53,719 bases of DNA from Candidatus Levyibacteriota bacterium (GCA_016180725.1 JACPAR010000015.1:1-53719), one strand, 5' to 3'; positions 14,216-23,485 are shown, numbered from the stretch's first letter. Made by a program: numbers and translations. Notes: a model not told the origin generated them from the sequence alone.

Positions 14216-15481
14216 ATGAAAAATGTTGAACCAAAAACTTTAAAAGGATTTAGAGATTTTTTACCCAAGGAGACAAAAAAGAGGCAGTATGCAATTGATA
14301 CCTTGAAAAAGGTGTTTGAGTCCTATGGCTTTGAGCCACTAGAAACTCCGGCGCTTGAATACGAAGAGGTTTTACTTGGTAAATACGGCGAAGAAGGAGA
14401 TAAACTTATGTATCGGTTTGTGGATAACGGTGGCAGAAGAGTTGCATTGCGATATGACCAAACCGTTCCCCTTTCCCGCGTTGTTGCGCAGTACTCGCCT
14501 CGCGGCGGAGCGGGCCAGAATGAATTATCAATGCCGTTTAAAAGATATCAGATTCAACCAGTTTGGCGGGCGGAAAACACGCAAAAAGGAAGATTTAGGG
14601 AATTTTTACAGTGCGATGTAGATATCGTAGGCACTACCTCTCCCCTTTCTGATGCCGAGGTTATTGCTGTTGCTACAAACGCACTCAAAACCTTAGGTTT
14701 TAAAGATTATAAAGTTTTAATAAACGATAGAAATAATTTTTCTTACTTTCAGGAATCGATGAATCTATCCCAAGAACAAGTAATGGCAGTTATTCGCGCT
14801 ATTGATAAACTCAAAAAAATTGGCAGAGATGGAGTTATAAACGAACTTAAGGAAAAAGGATTTTCTTACGATCAGGCCGCAACTGTAATCGACAGCATCA
14901 GCAACATTAAACCAACAGAATATATTCTTGAGATTATGCAAAACCTTAAAAAAATGGGCATTAAGGAAGAGCGCATTCAATTCTATCCCACACTTGCTCG
15001 AGGCCTCGACTACTATACAGATTTAATTTTTGAAATTGAGATCGAAGGGTATACTGCCGGTTCTGTGTGCGGTGGAGGCAGATATGACAAACTCATTGCT
15101 ATGTTTTCCGACAAAGATATTCCTGCTGTTGGTTTTGCCTTTGGGTTTGACAGATTGATTGAGGCGATGGATGCCCTAAAGTTATTTCCAGATAATTTGG
15201 AAACAACCAAGGTGCTTGTAACTATTTTTTCTAAAGAACTAAAAGAAAAATCCATTGAAATCAGTTCTCGACTTCGCTCGAACAATATTAATACCGAAAT
15301 TTACCTAGACGAAAATGCAAAGCTAGAAAAACAACTAAAATACGCAGATCAAAAAGGAATCCCTTATGTTGTTGTTATTGGCCCTGAAGAAGCAGAAAAA
15401 AACCAAATAACCCTTAAAAACATGCAGACTAGAGAGCAAAAAACATTTAATCAAGAAGGTTTAGTCAAAGAACTAGCCTGA
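14216..15481 (+). CDS. hisS: Histidyl-tRNA synthetase
   Basis: 421 residues, the normal class II HisRS length. Motif 1 region GFRDFLPKE, motif 2 YQIQPVWRAENTQKGRFREF, the histidine-binding loops ARGLDYYTDLIFEIE and GSVCGGGRYDKLI, motif 3 AVGFAFGFDRLIEAM, then the anticodon-binding domain from about residue 325. Two small oddities: an extra SPRGGAG loop just before motif 2, and a palindrome TTCTCGACTTCGCTCGAAC (15265-15283) in the anticodon domain, translated SRLRSN. It is last in the T-box-led transcript and overlaps the convergent HTH gene by 9 bp. Confidence 0.97.
   Translation: MKNVEPKTLKGFRDFLPKETKKRQYAIDTLKKVFESYGFEPLETPALEYEEVLLGKYGEEGDKLMYRFVDNGGRRVALRYDQTVPLSRVVAQYSPRGGAGQNELSMPFKRYQIQPVWRAENTQKGRFREFLQCDVDIVGTTSPLSDAEVIAVATNALKTLGFKDYKVLINDRNNFSYFQESMNLSQEQVMAVIRAIDKLKKIGRDGVINELKEKGFSYDQAATVIDSISNIKPTEYILEIMQNLKKMGIKEERIQFYPTLARGLDYYTDLIFEIEIEGYTAGSVCGGGRYDKLIAMFSDKDIPAVGFAFGFDRLIEAMDALKLFPDNLETTKVLVTIFSKELKEKSIEISSRLRSNNINTEIYLDENAKLEKQLKYADQKGIPYVVVIGPEEAEKNQITLKNMQTREQKTFNQEGLVKELA
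15265..15283. repeat. Palindrome inside hisS
   Basis: TTCTCGACTTCGCTCGAAC reads in frame in the anticodon-binding domain. It shares the TCGACTTCGCTC core with the intergenic repeat just upstream of hisS. Confidence 0.55.
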
Positions 15482-16564
15482 TCCAGGCCGTACCCTTTCC
15501 CTATTTAGCCGTCGCTCCTTTGCAGCTTCTGCTCTATCAAAGATTATCCCCTCCTCTCCAGATTCTACAAGCTGCCGAAATTTTCGTCCGTCTACCATCC
15601 TATAAGTTCCTCTTTGATCCTGCCCATATCCTCCACTACGAGTGCCAACCACAATAAATGCTTCTTCTTGTAAAAGACTGGTCTGAAACCATCCCAAATT
15701 AACTTCGCTTCCTAAAGTCTTGTACGCAAGCAGCAATGTCCTGTCTCCCTGTCTTGCGCGCAGCACAGCATCAAAAAATACTTCAAGACGTAATTGCTGC
15801 ATGGGACTTGCTGGTAAATTTCTTTCATGCCTTTTGTAAAATGTTATTAACCGCTCTTTCATTGCCATGCTAACAGGTATAAATCCTGCTACTAATAATT
15901 TCCTGGCAATAGCAAAATCAAATTCCTGCTCTTGTGTGTAAGAAGGTTTTTTTTCGCCTCTTTTTATCCCTACGTGGGCTATACTCCTTGCTGCACTTGT
16001 TTCATTTTGGGTTGGTTTAGGAAGTAGTCCTGAAGAGGCTTTTGCTTTTTTTCTAACACCGTGAAGCGATCTTTCTACCTGTTCGTGTTTTAACCCTGTT
16101 GTTTCAACAACATCTCTTATGGAAAATCCCCTTGCAAGCAATGGCAGACAAAAAAGTGTAATGCCGCCTCGACTTTTGCTCATGGCAAGTCTATATTCCT
16201 CTGTTCTGGGGTAATTACCAACACCAATTGGTTCACAATATCCAGATTTACCAAGATCGGTAGCAGTATCAGAGACTTGTCCCCTTGTTAAATTACCCAA
16301 TTCCTCTGTAATTTCGTCCAAATTAAGACCGCGCCTTAAAGCCTCAAGGACCCTAGCCCTATGCGATCCTGGTTTTGGCTCATTACTCCTGCGTTCTTCT
16401 CGCGTAATCACACCATCTTTGTAGAGTTTTCCTGTTGCAGTAGTAACCTGTCTTCTGGAAAGACCTGTTTGCGCTGCTATATCCTCTACTGATCGTTGTG
16501 CGCGAAGATATGGAAGCACTATATCCGTTCTTGTTATCCGACGAGGATCTTTTTCTGCACCCAT
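15473..16564 (-). CDS. Multi-HTH protein of unknown function
   Basis: 363 residues. The first two thirds contain three winged-helix-like helix-turn-helix units: SVEDIAAQTGLSRRQVTTA (about 26-44), NLDEITEELGNLTRGQVSD and SIRDVVETTGLKHEQVERS. The C-terminal third has no recognisable fold; it is rich in aromatic and Arg residues (FYKRHERN, GTYRMVDGRKFRQLVESG). No catalytic motif is visible. It is probably DNA-binding, but the target is unknown. Base composition is more GC-rich than its neighbours, as are other orphan genes here. It is divergent from rpmE, 68 bp apart. Confidence 0.55.
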   Translation of the reverse strand: MGAEKDPRRITRTDIVLPYLRAQRSVEDIAAQTGLSRRQVTTATGKLYKDGVITREERRSNEPKPGSHRARVLEALRRGLNLDEITEELGNLTRGQVSDTATDLGKSGYCEPIGVGNYPRTEEYRLAMSKSRGGITLFCLPLLARGFSIRDVVETTGLKHEQVERSLHGVRKKAKASSGLLPKPTQNETSAARSIAHVGIKRGEKKPSYTQEQEFDFAIARKLLVAGFIPVSMAMKERLITFYKRHERNLPASPMQQLRLEVFFDAVLRARQGDRTLLLAYKTLGSEVNLGWFQTSLLQEEAFIVVGTRSGGYGQDQRGTYRMVDGRKFRQLVESGEEGIIFDRAEAAKERRLNRERVRPGSG

Positions 16565-16632
16565 AAGCCGCTAGTATAGTATAGCCATATTTTAATTGCA
16601 ATTTTTAGGCCTCTCTGGTAAAATAGATTTAT

Positions 16633-16929
16633 ATGAAAGCAAATATCCACCCAAAATATAACCAAGCGCAGGTTTCTTGTGCTTGCGGAAACAAATTTAC
16701 AATTGGTTCTACCCAGGAAGTAATTAGAGTGGAACTTTGTAATAAATGTCACCCATTCTACACAGGCGAACAAAGATTTGTAGATGCAGCTTCCAGAATT
16801 CAGAAATTCCAGAAAAAACAGCAATCTGCACAAGGTTATGTAAGTAAAAAGGCTAAAAAAGAAGAGAAAAAAAAGGTAAAATCTTCCCAGCCCCGAACTC
16901 TCCGCGAAATGCTTGAGTCATTAAAATAG
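16633..16929 (+). CDS. rpmE: Ribosomal protein bL31
   Basis: 98 residues: [19 protein letters not shown] opens the zinc-binding form of L31, with CACG and [16 protein letters not shown] giving the four-cysteine set. A lysine-rich tail of about 30 residues ([17 protein letters not shown]) extends beyond the usual 65-75 residues. It is a component of the 50S subunit at the central protuberance. It lies just ahead of prfA, an order found in many bacteria, with a hairpin element between them. Confidence 0.95.
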   Translation: MKANIHPKYNQAQVSCACGNKFTIGSTQEVIRVELCNKCHPFYTGEQRFVDAASRIQKFQKKQQSAQGYVSKKAKKEEKKKVKSSQPRTLREMLESLK

Positions 16930-16937
16930 CTTGGTGC

Positions 16938-17039
16938 GAATGCATCCGAATAAAAATACTCCGAATATATCCGAATCCTTCTATGGTATTCGAAACGATT
17001 ATTCGGATTCATTTGAATTAATAATTCGGATCAATTCGT
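16938..17039. repeat. Imperfect 100-bp inverted repeat built on CCGAAT/ATTCGG
   Basis: The left arm carries CGAATGCATCCGAAT, CCGAATATATCCGAAT; the right arm carries ATTCGGATTC and ATTCGGATCAATTCG. The right arm read backwards matches the left arm at most positions (CGAATtgATCCGAAT against CGAATgcATCCGAAT). The element would form one long hairpin between rpmE and prfA. No coding or terminator T run is visible. Confidence 0.7.
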
Positions 17040-17047
17040 ATTTCACA

Positions 17048-17965
17048 ATGGATAACTCATATTTACTTGTACAAATTGAAGAGTTGGATAAAAAAATCAA
17101 AGAAACCGAAAGCTTGTTACAAGATCCGGAACTTTCCCCTATGGCAAAAGAAGAAATACAAAAATTAACCCAGCAAAAAGAAGTACTGCAAAATGCCCTT
17201 AAAGCTTTGAATCAAGAAACAGCAACTACTTCAGGCGGTAATTCAGACCTCGATGAGCGAAACGTTATTTTACAAGTAAGCGGCGCAGCCGGCGGAGAAG
17301 AAGCTAAAATATGGGCGCAGGATTTAATCAGGATGTATTCAAGATTTGCCCAATTAAGAGGCTTTAAAGTAGAGGCTTTAGATGAGGATGTCATTAAAAT
17401 CTCAGGAAATAATGTATTTGGAACTTTTAAATACGAAGCAGGTGTACACAGAGTACAAAGAACTCCCGAAACCGAAAAAAGAGGCCGTATACACACCTCT
17501 ACCGCTACTGTTTCTGTGCTGCCTGAACTAGAAGATATTGATTTACATATTAGTCCAGAGGATATTGATTTTGAAGCTTTTCGGGCAGGCGGACACGGAG
17601 GCCAAAACGTTAATAAAGTTTCCTCTGCTGTTAGAATTGTTCATAAACCCAGCGGAATTGTTGTAGTTTCGCGGGCAGAACGTTCCCAAGGACAAAACCG
17701 GGAAATCGCAATGGAACTTTTAAGGGCAAAATTGTGGGAGATCGAACTAGAAAAACAACACGAAGAAATTAGTTCTCTAAAATCAACCCAGGTAGGCCGC
17801 GGCATGCGGGCAGAAAAAATCAGAACCTACAACTTTCCTCAAGACAGACTAACTGATCACCGGATTAGCCAGTCCTGGCACAACCTTCCCTCTTTGCTTG
17901 ATGGAAATATTAACGAAGTCGTAGAAAACGTTAAAACAGCTCTAGAAACTACCCAAGCCGCATAA
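17048..17965 (+). CDS. prfA: Peptide chain release factor 1
   Basis: 305 residues from the ATG at 17048. The upstream in-frame extension runs through the CCGAAT repeat and is unlikely to be protein. GGQ lies in [17 protein letters not shown] and would trigger peptide release; the stop-codon reading tripeptide is PET in [18 protein letters not shown], which marks RF1 (UAA/UAG). Domain 1 is only about 55 residues long against roughly 100 in E. coli RF1, so its first helices are missing, as I believe is common in CPR bacteria. It overlaps the convergent antiporter gene by 17 bp. Confidence 0.95.
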   Translation: MDNSYLLVQIEELDKKIKETESLLQDPELSPMAKEEIQKLTQQKEVLQNALKALNQETATTSGGNSDLDERNVILQVSGAAGGEEAKIWAQDLIRMYSRFAQLRGFKVEALDEDVIKISGNNVFGTFKYEAGVHRVQRTPETEKRGRIHTSTATVSVLPELEDIDLHISPEDIDFEAFRAGGHGGQNVNKVSSAVRIVHKPSGIVVVSRAERSQGQNREIAMELLRAKLWEIELEKQHEEISSLKSTQVGRGMRAEKIRTYNFPQDRLTDHRISQSWHNLPSLLDGNINEVVENVKTALETTQAA

Positions 17966-19679
17966 AATCTTTGGAAGATTTTCTGCCGTCGATTTTGTCA
18001 AGCGTGTTTTCCTTGATCATCTTGGCCAGGTGCTTGCCGCCGATTATGTGCGGAATAACAACATAATCTGCACCTGCATCGTAAAGTTTTTTCGCGTCAT
18101 CAAAATCCTGAGCAACTACTATAATTTTTGCGCTTACCTGCCTTTCGCCCGCCTGACGGACGGACAGAGCAGGCAGGTTTTTTGTATGATGCAACCCGTC
18201 TATTAGAAGAATGTTGTCATCAACATCCGAAACAGTCGAGATAACAAGCTTTGCTCTATGCAACTGAAGCCTTTGCTGAATATCTATGTCTGAAATATCG
18301 CCAAATATGCTTATTACCCCTTTTTCTTTTAAATCTTTTATTATATCCGGATCGAAATCTACAACAATAACTTTTTCTCCCTCCTCCAAGAGAGCATCTA
18401 AAATACCACTTCCCATTCTATTTGCGCCTATTAAAGCAACATGATCGGAGAGATCATCTAAACCCTCCGATTCCTCTTTTCCCTCTCTTATTTTCCCTAT
18501 TTCAAAAATACCGAGATAATTTTTTGTATGTTTATAGAACGAATTAGCATGCGTACTCATGTAAGTTGAAGCAGCAAATGTAACAAGACCAACTGTAGTC
18601 ATTAAAATTACAATATCGTTAGTTACATGCCCTAATTTACTTCCTAAAAATATAATAATAAGCGAGAATTCCGAAATCTGAGCCATATGAATTCCTGTTA
18701 AAAGAGAGGTTCTTTTCCGGTGACCAAATAAACCCATGATTATCATAATAATCAGAGGCTTTCCTAATATTACAAAAACCGAGAATATTAGAGCCGGCAC
18801 CAGTACTTTTCCTAAATCTCCTGTTGCTGCCTCCATTCCCAAAACAACAAAAAAGATTGTAATAAAAAAATCCTGAAGCGCCCTTACTCTGGCAATAATT
18901 TGGAAATTTTCTTTACTGTTTGCCAAAGCGACTCCGGCTAAAAACCCTCCTATTTCGATAGAAAAGCCGATAATTTGTGAACTAACTAAAGCCGACAATC
19001 CCAAAACCCAGGCAAGAGAAAAAAGTATTAGTGTTTCTTCCGACCTTGCCAGCTTATCTAAGATTAACGGAAATACTTTCTTACTTAAGAAAATAACAAA
19101 GGCAAATAATAAAATTGCCTTTACAATAATTAAGGCTAAATGCTGGGTTAACAATAATTCTTGCGAACCCTTATTAAATACCGAAAGAAATATTAAAACA
19201 AATACAGCAAAAAAATCCTGTATTAAAAGCATGCCAATCGAGATTTTCCCATAAAGGCTTTGCAGATCTTTTTTAGCCGAGAGGAGCTTAACAATAATAA
19301 TTGTACTTGAAAATGAAAGAGCAACTGCAATATAAAAAGACGAAATTAACGAAAACCCAAGTAGAAAAGATATAAAATATCCTAAAGCTGCTGTTAAAAT
19401 AATCTGCGGTATGCCAATAAAAAAAGCGGTGGAGCCGATTGAACGAAGGTCTTTTAATTTTAATTCAAGACCTAGCATGAATAACAAAAGCGTAATGCCA
19501 AATTGAGCCATCATTCGCAAATCCGCATGATTTTGCAGTTGTAACTGGCCAAATGGCCCGATAATAATTCCGGTTAAGATGTAAGCTAAAATAGGAGGTT
19601 GCTTTAAAAACCTAAAAATAATAGAAATAAGTGCTGCAAAACAAATAATAACCGTTACTTCAAACAAAATCCCGGACAT
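17949..19679 (-). CDS. Kef-type CPA2 cation:proton antiporter with RCK domain
   Basis: 576 residues. The N-terminal 380 or so form 12 to 13 membrane segments with CPA2 landmarks: [32 protein letters not shown] and the [16 protein letters not shown] helix. The C-terminal RCK/TrkA-N domain (about 410-560) begins [19 protein letters not shown], a nucleotide-binding Rossmann motif with the third Gly altered, and has [11 protein letters not shown]. It probably exchanges K+ or Na+ for H+ under nucleotide control. A 43-bp palindromic element (18136-18178) sits in frame in the RCK domain, translated [13 protein letters not shown]. Confidence 0.88.
   Translation of the reverse strand: MSGILFEVTVIICFAALISIIFRFLKQPPILAYILTGIIIGPFGQLQLQNHADLRMMAQFGITLLLFMLGLELKLKDLRSIGSTAFFIGIPQIILTAALGYFISFLLGFSLISSFYIAVALSFSSTIIIVKLLSAKKDLQSLYGKISIGMLLIQDFFAVFVLIFLSVFNKGSQELLLTQHLALIIVKAILLFAFVIFLSKKVFPLILDKLARSEETLILFSLAWVLGLSALVSSQIIGFSIEIGGFLAGVALANSKENFQIIARVRALQDFFITIFFVVLGMEAATGDLGKVLVPALIFSVFVILGKPLIIMIIMGLFGHRKRTSLLTGIHMAQISEFSLIIIFLGSKLGHVTNDIVILMTTVGLVTFAASTYMSTHANSFYKHTKNYLGIFEIGKIREGKEESEGLDDLSDHVALIGANRMGSGILDALLEEGEKVIVVDFDPDIIKDLKEKGVISIFGDISDIDIQQRLQLHRAKLVISTVSDVDDNILLIDGLHHTKNLPALSVRQAGERQVSAKIIVVAQDFDDAKKLYDAGADYVVIPHIIGGKHLAKMIKENTLDKIDGRKSSKDFMRLG
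18136..18178. repeat. In-frame palindromic element in the Kef-type gene
   Basis: ACCTGCC and GGCAGGT form 7-bp inverted ends, with GCCCGCCTGACGGACGGACA between. On the coding strand it translates [12 protein letters not shown] inside the RCK domain, between a HHTKN loop and [10 protein letters not shown]. Confidence 0.75.
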
Positions 19680-19722
19680 ACTTTAAGATTAGCAATTATT
19701 TGAAGAATTTACAAATTAAAAT

Positions 19723-19836
19723 TTATTTAGTTATTAAGTATAAGATCACGGCGATGGCGATGCCGATTGAAGCGATGGTAAATCCTATGGCTAGTAACCT
19801 TAACCACTCAAAATTAGGCGGCTCACTTTTTACCAT
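19723..19836 (-). CDS. 37-residue single-pass membrane protein
   Basis: The ATG follows the TAA of the HtrA gene by 2 bp, which suggests coupled translation. The protein starts MVKSEPPNFEWLRLLAIGF and its second half is one hydrophobic helix (LLAIGFTIASIGIAIAVILY) ending ITK. It is too short for most gene callers. Placement right behind a membrane protease suggests an accessory or adaptor peptide, but this is inference only. Confidence 0.55.
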   Translation of the reverse strand: MVKSEPPNFEWLRLLAIGFTIASIGIAIAVILYLITK

Positions 19837-19837
19837 A

Positions 19838-20971
19838 TTACTGGTTTGGAGCAGTATCAAGAGTTGCCGTAAGCTCGATTGTTTTTCCTTGTCCTGATTC
19901 TTCCTCCCGCCATACCTTAATCAAAACCCTATCTCCAACCTTCTTTTTTGCTATAAGCGCAGCAAGACCACCATTGTTATCCTTTACCCGCTTTCCGTCA
20001 AATTCAGTAATAATATCGCCAAGCTTTATTCCCGCCTTTTCGGCAGCTGCGCCCTCTACCACTTGCTGTACAAAAGCTCCTTCGGGAAGATTATTTCTAA
20101 GCGCTGCTTCCCGACTAACCATCTGGTATGCAACGCCAAGATAAGGACGTGTAAAGCCGCCTGTTTGCCTAAAATTACTTAAAGCATCTCTAACAACGTT
20201 TATGGGGAGAGCAAAACCAATATTCTCTGCGCCGCTTGCTACTGCAGTATTAATACCAATAACTTGACTTGCGGAATTCACAAGCGGTCCGCCGCTATTA
20301 CCGGGATTTATTGCCGCATCTGTTTGGATTACATCATCTAACCGTTCGGCAAGCCCTTCAAGCGGCGATCCTGCAGTAATACCTCGTCCAAGACCACTCA
20401 CAATCCCTTTTGTCACGCTGCCGCGAAACTCTCCAAGAGGCGTACCAACCGCAACTACCAGCTGCCCTACCTTAATCTTAGAAGAATCTCCCATCTCAAC
20501 CGTTTTTAACCCGCTTGCGTTTATTTTAATAATTGCAATATCGTTTGCCGGATCTCTATAAACACTCACTACGTCATATTTTTTTCCATCGTGGGCTATG
20601 ACTTTATACTTCCCAGCCGAAGAAACAACATGCTTGTTTGTAACAATAAGCCCATCCGAAGAAACAATAAATCCGGAACCGATATCCTGCTCCTGCTGTT
20701 TTCCCCTTGGACGCTCAAAAAAACTAAAAGGATCAAGCGGATTAATCTCGACAATCCGCTGCTCAATACCAACCGTTACAACAGAAGGAGTAATCTTTTC
20801 GACAATATCAACAACAACAGAGTCTTCCGACACCACTTTTACACGTTCTGACGGAAGTTGCAGATTCGGTGCTTTAAAAATATTTTGTAAATTTGGCGCG
20901 TATTGCTCAGCGACGCCAAACGCAGCCAGTAAAACAATAAAAACTGTTGCTAAAATAATTAACCTTCTCAT
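19838..20971 (-). CDS. HtrA/DegP-type serine protease with one PDZ domain
   Basis: 377 residues. An N-terminal membrane anchor (about 3-19) puts the protease outside the membrane. Trypsin-fold catalytic triad: His in VTNKHVVS, Asp in DPANDIAIIKI, Ser in NPGNSGGPLV. One PDZ domain follows (RPYLGVAYQ, GAAAEKAGIKLGDIITEFDG). This is the S1C envelope quality-control protease layout. It lies 5 bp after the Ctp protease gene on the same strand, so two extracytoplasmic proteases and the 37-residue membrane peptide form one unit. Confidence 0.93.
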   Translation of the reverse strand: MRRLIILATVFIVLLAAFGVAEQYAPNLQNIFKAPNLQLPSERVKVVSEDSVVVDIVEKITPSVVTVGIEQRIVEINPLDPFSFFERPRGKQQEQDIGSGFIVSSDGLIVTNKHVVSSAGKYKVIAHDGKKYDVVSVYRDPANDIAIIKINASGLKTVEMGDSSKIKVGQLVVAVGTPLGEFRGSVTKGIVSGLGRGITAGSPLEGLAERLDDVIQTDAAINPGNSGGPLVNSASQVIGINTAVASGAENIGFALPINVVRDALSNFRQTGGFTRPYLGVAYQMVSREAALRNNLPEGAFVQQVVEGAAAEKAGIKLGDIITEFDGKRVKDNNGGLAALIAKKKVGDRVLIKVWREEESGQGKTIELTATLDTAPNQ

Positions 20972-20976
20972 GATAA

Positions 20977-22230
20977 TTATTTTATTAACTCTCCCACTGC
21001 TTTTTCTAGTTGTAAATCGTGACTTTGATCTTTTTCATCAGCTGCAACTGCAATATCCGGTTCCAATCCCTTTCCATTTACCCATGTACCGTTGGGAGTT
21101 AACCACTTAGCAATGGTTACATGCAAACCTGCGCCGCCACCTAAATCTTCGGCCTGCTGAATTGTTCCTTTTCCAAAAGATGTTTCCCCAATCAATTTTA
21201 TTTTTCTTTGGTCTCTTAAAGCTCCGGCAACTATTTCGCTTGCGGAAGCAGATCCTTTGTTAACAAGCACAACTACCGGCAGGTCTGTAAACACTCCCTG
21301 TCTTGTAACGGAAAATGTTGTTCTGTCTCCGTTTGCTTTTTCTTCCATTACAACCGGCCCGCTTCTTAAAAATTCCGAAGCAATAAATGTTGCATCGGTT
21401 AAGTATCCCCCCGGGTTATTGCGAAGGTCCAAAACTAATCCGGCGATATCTTTTTTACCATTCATCTCAAGCGATAATTTATTTACTACTGCCAACCATT
21501 CCTGATTTGTGTTGTCTCCAAATTGCGAAACTCTAATATAAAGAACCTGCTTTTTACTATTAGATACTTTTATACCGTCTATTTTGTCTGCTTCTTTTAG
21601 GAAGCCTTCAACGCTTTTTACTACAATCGAATCCCTTTCAATTTTTATATCTGTTGGATCGCTTGCACCTTTATGAAGAATTGTAAGGGTAACTGTTGTT
21701 CCCTTTGGTCCTCTAATTTTATCTACAGCTTGCGCAAGCGTCCAGCCCGTTGTAGGTTGGTTGTCAACTTTAAGAATTGCATCTCCGCTTCGAATTCCAG
21801 CTTTTTTTGCCGGCATTCCGTCCAGAGGAGCAACTACTATTATTTGTTTGTCTTTCATACCAAGCTCGGCCCCTATGCCTTCAAATTTTTGACCAGCCAG
21901 TCCTTGCTTAAAATTATCATTTTGTACGGGAGGTAGATATACGGTGTAGGGATCGCCTAAACTTTGCACCATACCGGAAATTGCTCCGTTAACAAGTTTT
22001 TGGGGATCTAAAGCTTTTTTGTCGTAATAAGAATCTTCTATTTTTTGCCAAACAGTCCAAAATGTGGAAAAATCAACGTTAGATAAAGATGCCGGCGGTT
22101 CACGGCTTATTACAGAAAGATGGGGTTTGTAGTTTTTCCAATCAAAAGTAATTTTGGAAACACCAAGATAATAACCCAAAAATCCCGATATTAATACTAT
22201 TAAAATAATATGCAGCGAACGTGTTTTCAT
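20977..22230 (-). CDS. C-terminal processing peptidase (S41, Ctp)
   Basis: 417 residues from the ATG at 22230; a longer reading overlaps rpsR and is rejected. Residues 5-25 are a membrane anchor. A PDZ domain (GIGAELGMKDKQIIVVAPL, GIRSGDAILKVDNQPT) precedes the S41 core: LRNNPGGYLTDA, the Ser in NKGSASASEIVAGALRD and the Lys in GETSFGKGTIQ form the Ser-Lys dyad. It trims envelope proteins from their C-termini, with the PDZ gating the active site. Same unit as the HtrA protease. Confidence 0.93.
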   Translation of the reverse strand: MKTRSLHIILIVLISGFLGYYLGVSKITFDWKNYKPHLSVISREPPASLSNVDFSTFWTVWQKIEDSYYDKKALDPQKLVNGAISGMVQSLGDPYTVYLPPVQNDNFKQGLAGQKFEGIGAELGMKDKQIIVVAPLDGMPAKKAGIRSGDAILKVDNQPTTGWTLAQAVDKIRGPKGTTVTLTILHKGASDPTDIKIERDSIVVKSVEGFLKEADKIDGIKVSNSKKQVLYIRVSQFGDNTNQEWLAVVNKLSLEMNGKKDIAGLVLDLRNNPGGYLTDATFIASEFLRSGPVVMEEKANGDRTTFSVTRQGVFTDLPVVVLVNKGSASASEIVAGALRDQRKIKLIGETSFGKGTIQQAEDLGGGAGLHVTIAKWLTPNGTWVNGKGLEPDIAVAADEKDQSHDLQLEKAVGELIK

Positions 22231-22262
22231 GTAGATAAAGTCACCCAAACAAAAATTTTGAG

Positions 22263-22508
22263 CTAACGTCCTGCAGTATAAGGCAGGAGTGCTAAATGTC
22301 TTGCTTGTTTTATTGCAATTGTTACATCTTTTTGATGTTTTGAGCAAACTCCGCTTCTTGCTCTTCCGATAATTTTTCCTCTCTCTGTTAATACCCTGCG
22401 TAAAACCTCAACATCTTTAAAAATTGGGTTTTTGTTTTCTTTGCACAAAAAACACTCTTTTGGCACACTGATTTTTTTTCTTGTTCTTACTTTACTTTTT
22501 GGTCGCAT
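22263..22508 (-). CDS. rpsR: Ribosomal protein bS18
   Basis: 81 residues. CFLCKENKN and VCSKHQKDV give a C-x2-C...C-x2-H set, so this is a zinc-binding S18. The core LRRVLTERGKIIGRARSG and QARHLALLPY is typical. A component of the 30S platform, binding with S6. Part of the conserved rpsF-ssb-rpsR operon, here read on the minus strand. Confidence 0.95.
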   Translation of the reverse strand: MRPKSKVRTRKKISVPKECFLCKENKNPIFKDVEVLRRVLTERGKIIGRARSGVCSKHQKDVTIAIKQARHLALLPYTAGR

Positions 22509-22517
22509 ATAAATTTT

Positions 22518-23057
22518 TTAAAAGGGGATATCGTCTGGGGCAACATCTGTAGTCTGATTCTCGCTGGTTTCTGCCGAGGAATCTTCGCCAGGTCCTTTTT
22601 CTCCTTTCTTTTTATCTTTTTGACTCTTAGAAGCTTTTACTTCGGGACTAACCTGAACTTTTTCTTCGTTAACCGGACTTGCCGTACTTATACTTGTTTT
22701 TGCGGCCTGAGATTCATCCGGTCGTTTGTTATCTAAAAGAATCATATCGTCAATTACAACCTCTGTTGCATTCCTTTGTGTTCCGTCTTGAGCTGTCCAG
22801 GACCTGGTTGAAAGTCTTCCTTCAACATAAACCTTTCGTCCTTTAGTTAAAAATTGGCTGCACAATTCCGCCAATTTATTCCAGGAGACAATTCTGTGGA
22901 ATTCTGTTTCTTCGTGTTTTTCTCCCGTGTCGGTTGTCCAAGACCTGTTAGTTGCCAAACCAAACGAGCAAACAGCTGTGCCGTTTGGAGTGTATCTCAA
23001 TTCCGGATCGCGTGTTAAATTCCCTATCAATTGAACTCTGTTTAAACTTCGTGCCAT
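22518..23057 (-). CDS. ssb: Single-stranded DNA-binding protein
   Basis: 179 residues. OB-fold landmarks: SLNRVQLIGNLTRDPELRY, FGLATNRSW, EFHRIVSWNKLAELC, YVEGRLSTRSW. A disordered tail of about 65 residues ends in the acidic tip DVAPDDIPF, the usual docking site for replication and repair proteins. It sits between rpsF and rpsR as in many bacteria, separated from rpsF by a palindrome cluster. Confidence 0.96.
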   Translation of the reverse strand: MARSLNRVQLIGNLTRDPELRYTPNGTAVCSFGLATNRSWTTDTGEKHEETEFHRIVSWNKLAELCSQFLTKGRKVYVEGRLSTRSWTAQDGTQRNATEVVIDDMILLDNKRPDESQAAKTSISTASPVNEEKVQVSPEVKASKSQKDKKKGEKGPGEDSSAETSENQTTDVAPDDIPF

Positions 23058-23061
23058 AATT

Positions 23062-23150
23062 TTTAGCGTTTAGTTATCAGCGTCGCGTCAAACGCGACTG
23101 CCACGTTTGACGTGGCGTCTAACGTCTAGTTAACTGAACGCTAGTTGCTA
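23062..23150. repeat. Palindrome cluster between rpsF and ssb
   Basis: CGCGTCAAACGCG and CCACGTTTGACGTGG are back-to-back palindromes, flanked by diverged GCGTTTAGTTATCAGCG and GAACGCTAGTTGCTAGACGC stretches. It would form two stable hairpins inside the rpsF-ssb-rpsR transcript. A related CCACGTCTGACGTGG lies at 32.1 kb. Confidence 0.65.
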
Positions 23151-23154
23151 GACG

Positions 23155-23433
23155 CTATTTCTTCCGAACCAATAGGTGTCTTAAGATATTATCCTGACCA
23201 AAGAGTCTTTTTTCAAAATCCGAAGGAATAGAACTCTCTGTCTCGAGTGCCAATAATTTATAATAACCGTTTGTTTCCCTTTTAATCGGAAAACTCAGGT
23301 TTTTTTTACCCCATTCTTCTTCGGAAGCAATTTTAACATCCTTTAACCATCCTTTAATGGTTTCCTGAAGTTTTTTTCGCTGATCCTCGGATAAAGACGA
23401 CTTTAAAATCAAAACTAATTCGTACAATCGCAT
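23155..23433 (-). CDS. rpsF: Ribosomal protein bS6
   Basis: 92 residues: MRLYELVLILKSSLSEDQ, WGKKNLSFPIKRETNGYY, and a C-terminal ILRHLLVRKK are standard for S6. It binds S18 on the 30S platform. First gene of the rpsF-ssb-rpsR unit. Confidence 0.94.
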   Translation of the reverse strand: MRLYELVLILKSSLSEDQRKKLQETIKGWLKDVKIASEEEWGKKNLSFPIKRETNGYYKLLALETESSIPSDFEKRLFGQDNILRHLLVRKK

Positions 23434-23485
23434 TGTGCTGTTATCCTATCAATTTACTCAAAAAAATGCAAGAAGCAAAAGAATT

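Noticed and set aside
16931-17047. N-terminal extension of prfA
   Set aside because: It translates the CCGAAT hairpin repeat; ATG 17048 begins the conserved region.
22231-22347. N-terminal extension of the Ctp protease into rpsR
   Set aside because: It overlaps rpsR out of frame and lies before the membrane anchor that begins at ATG 22230.
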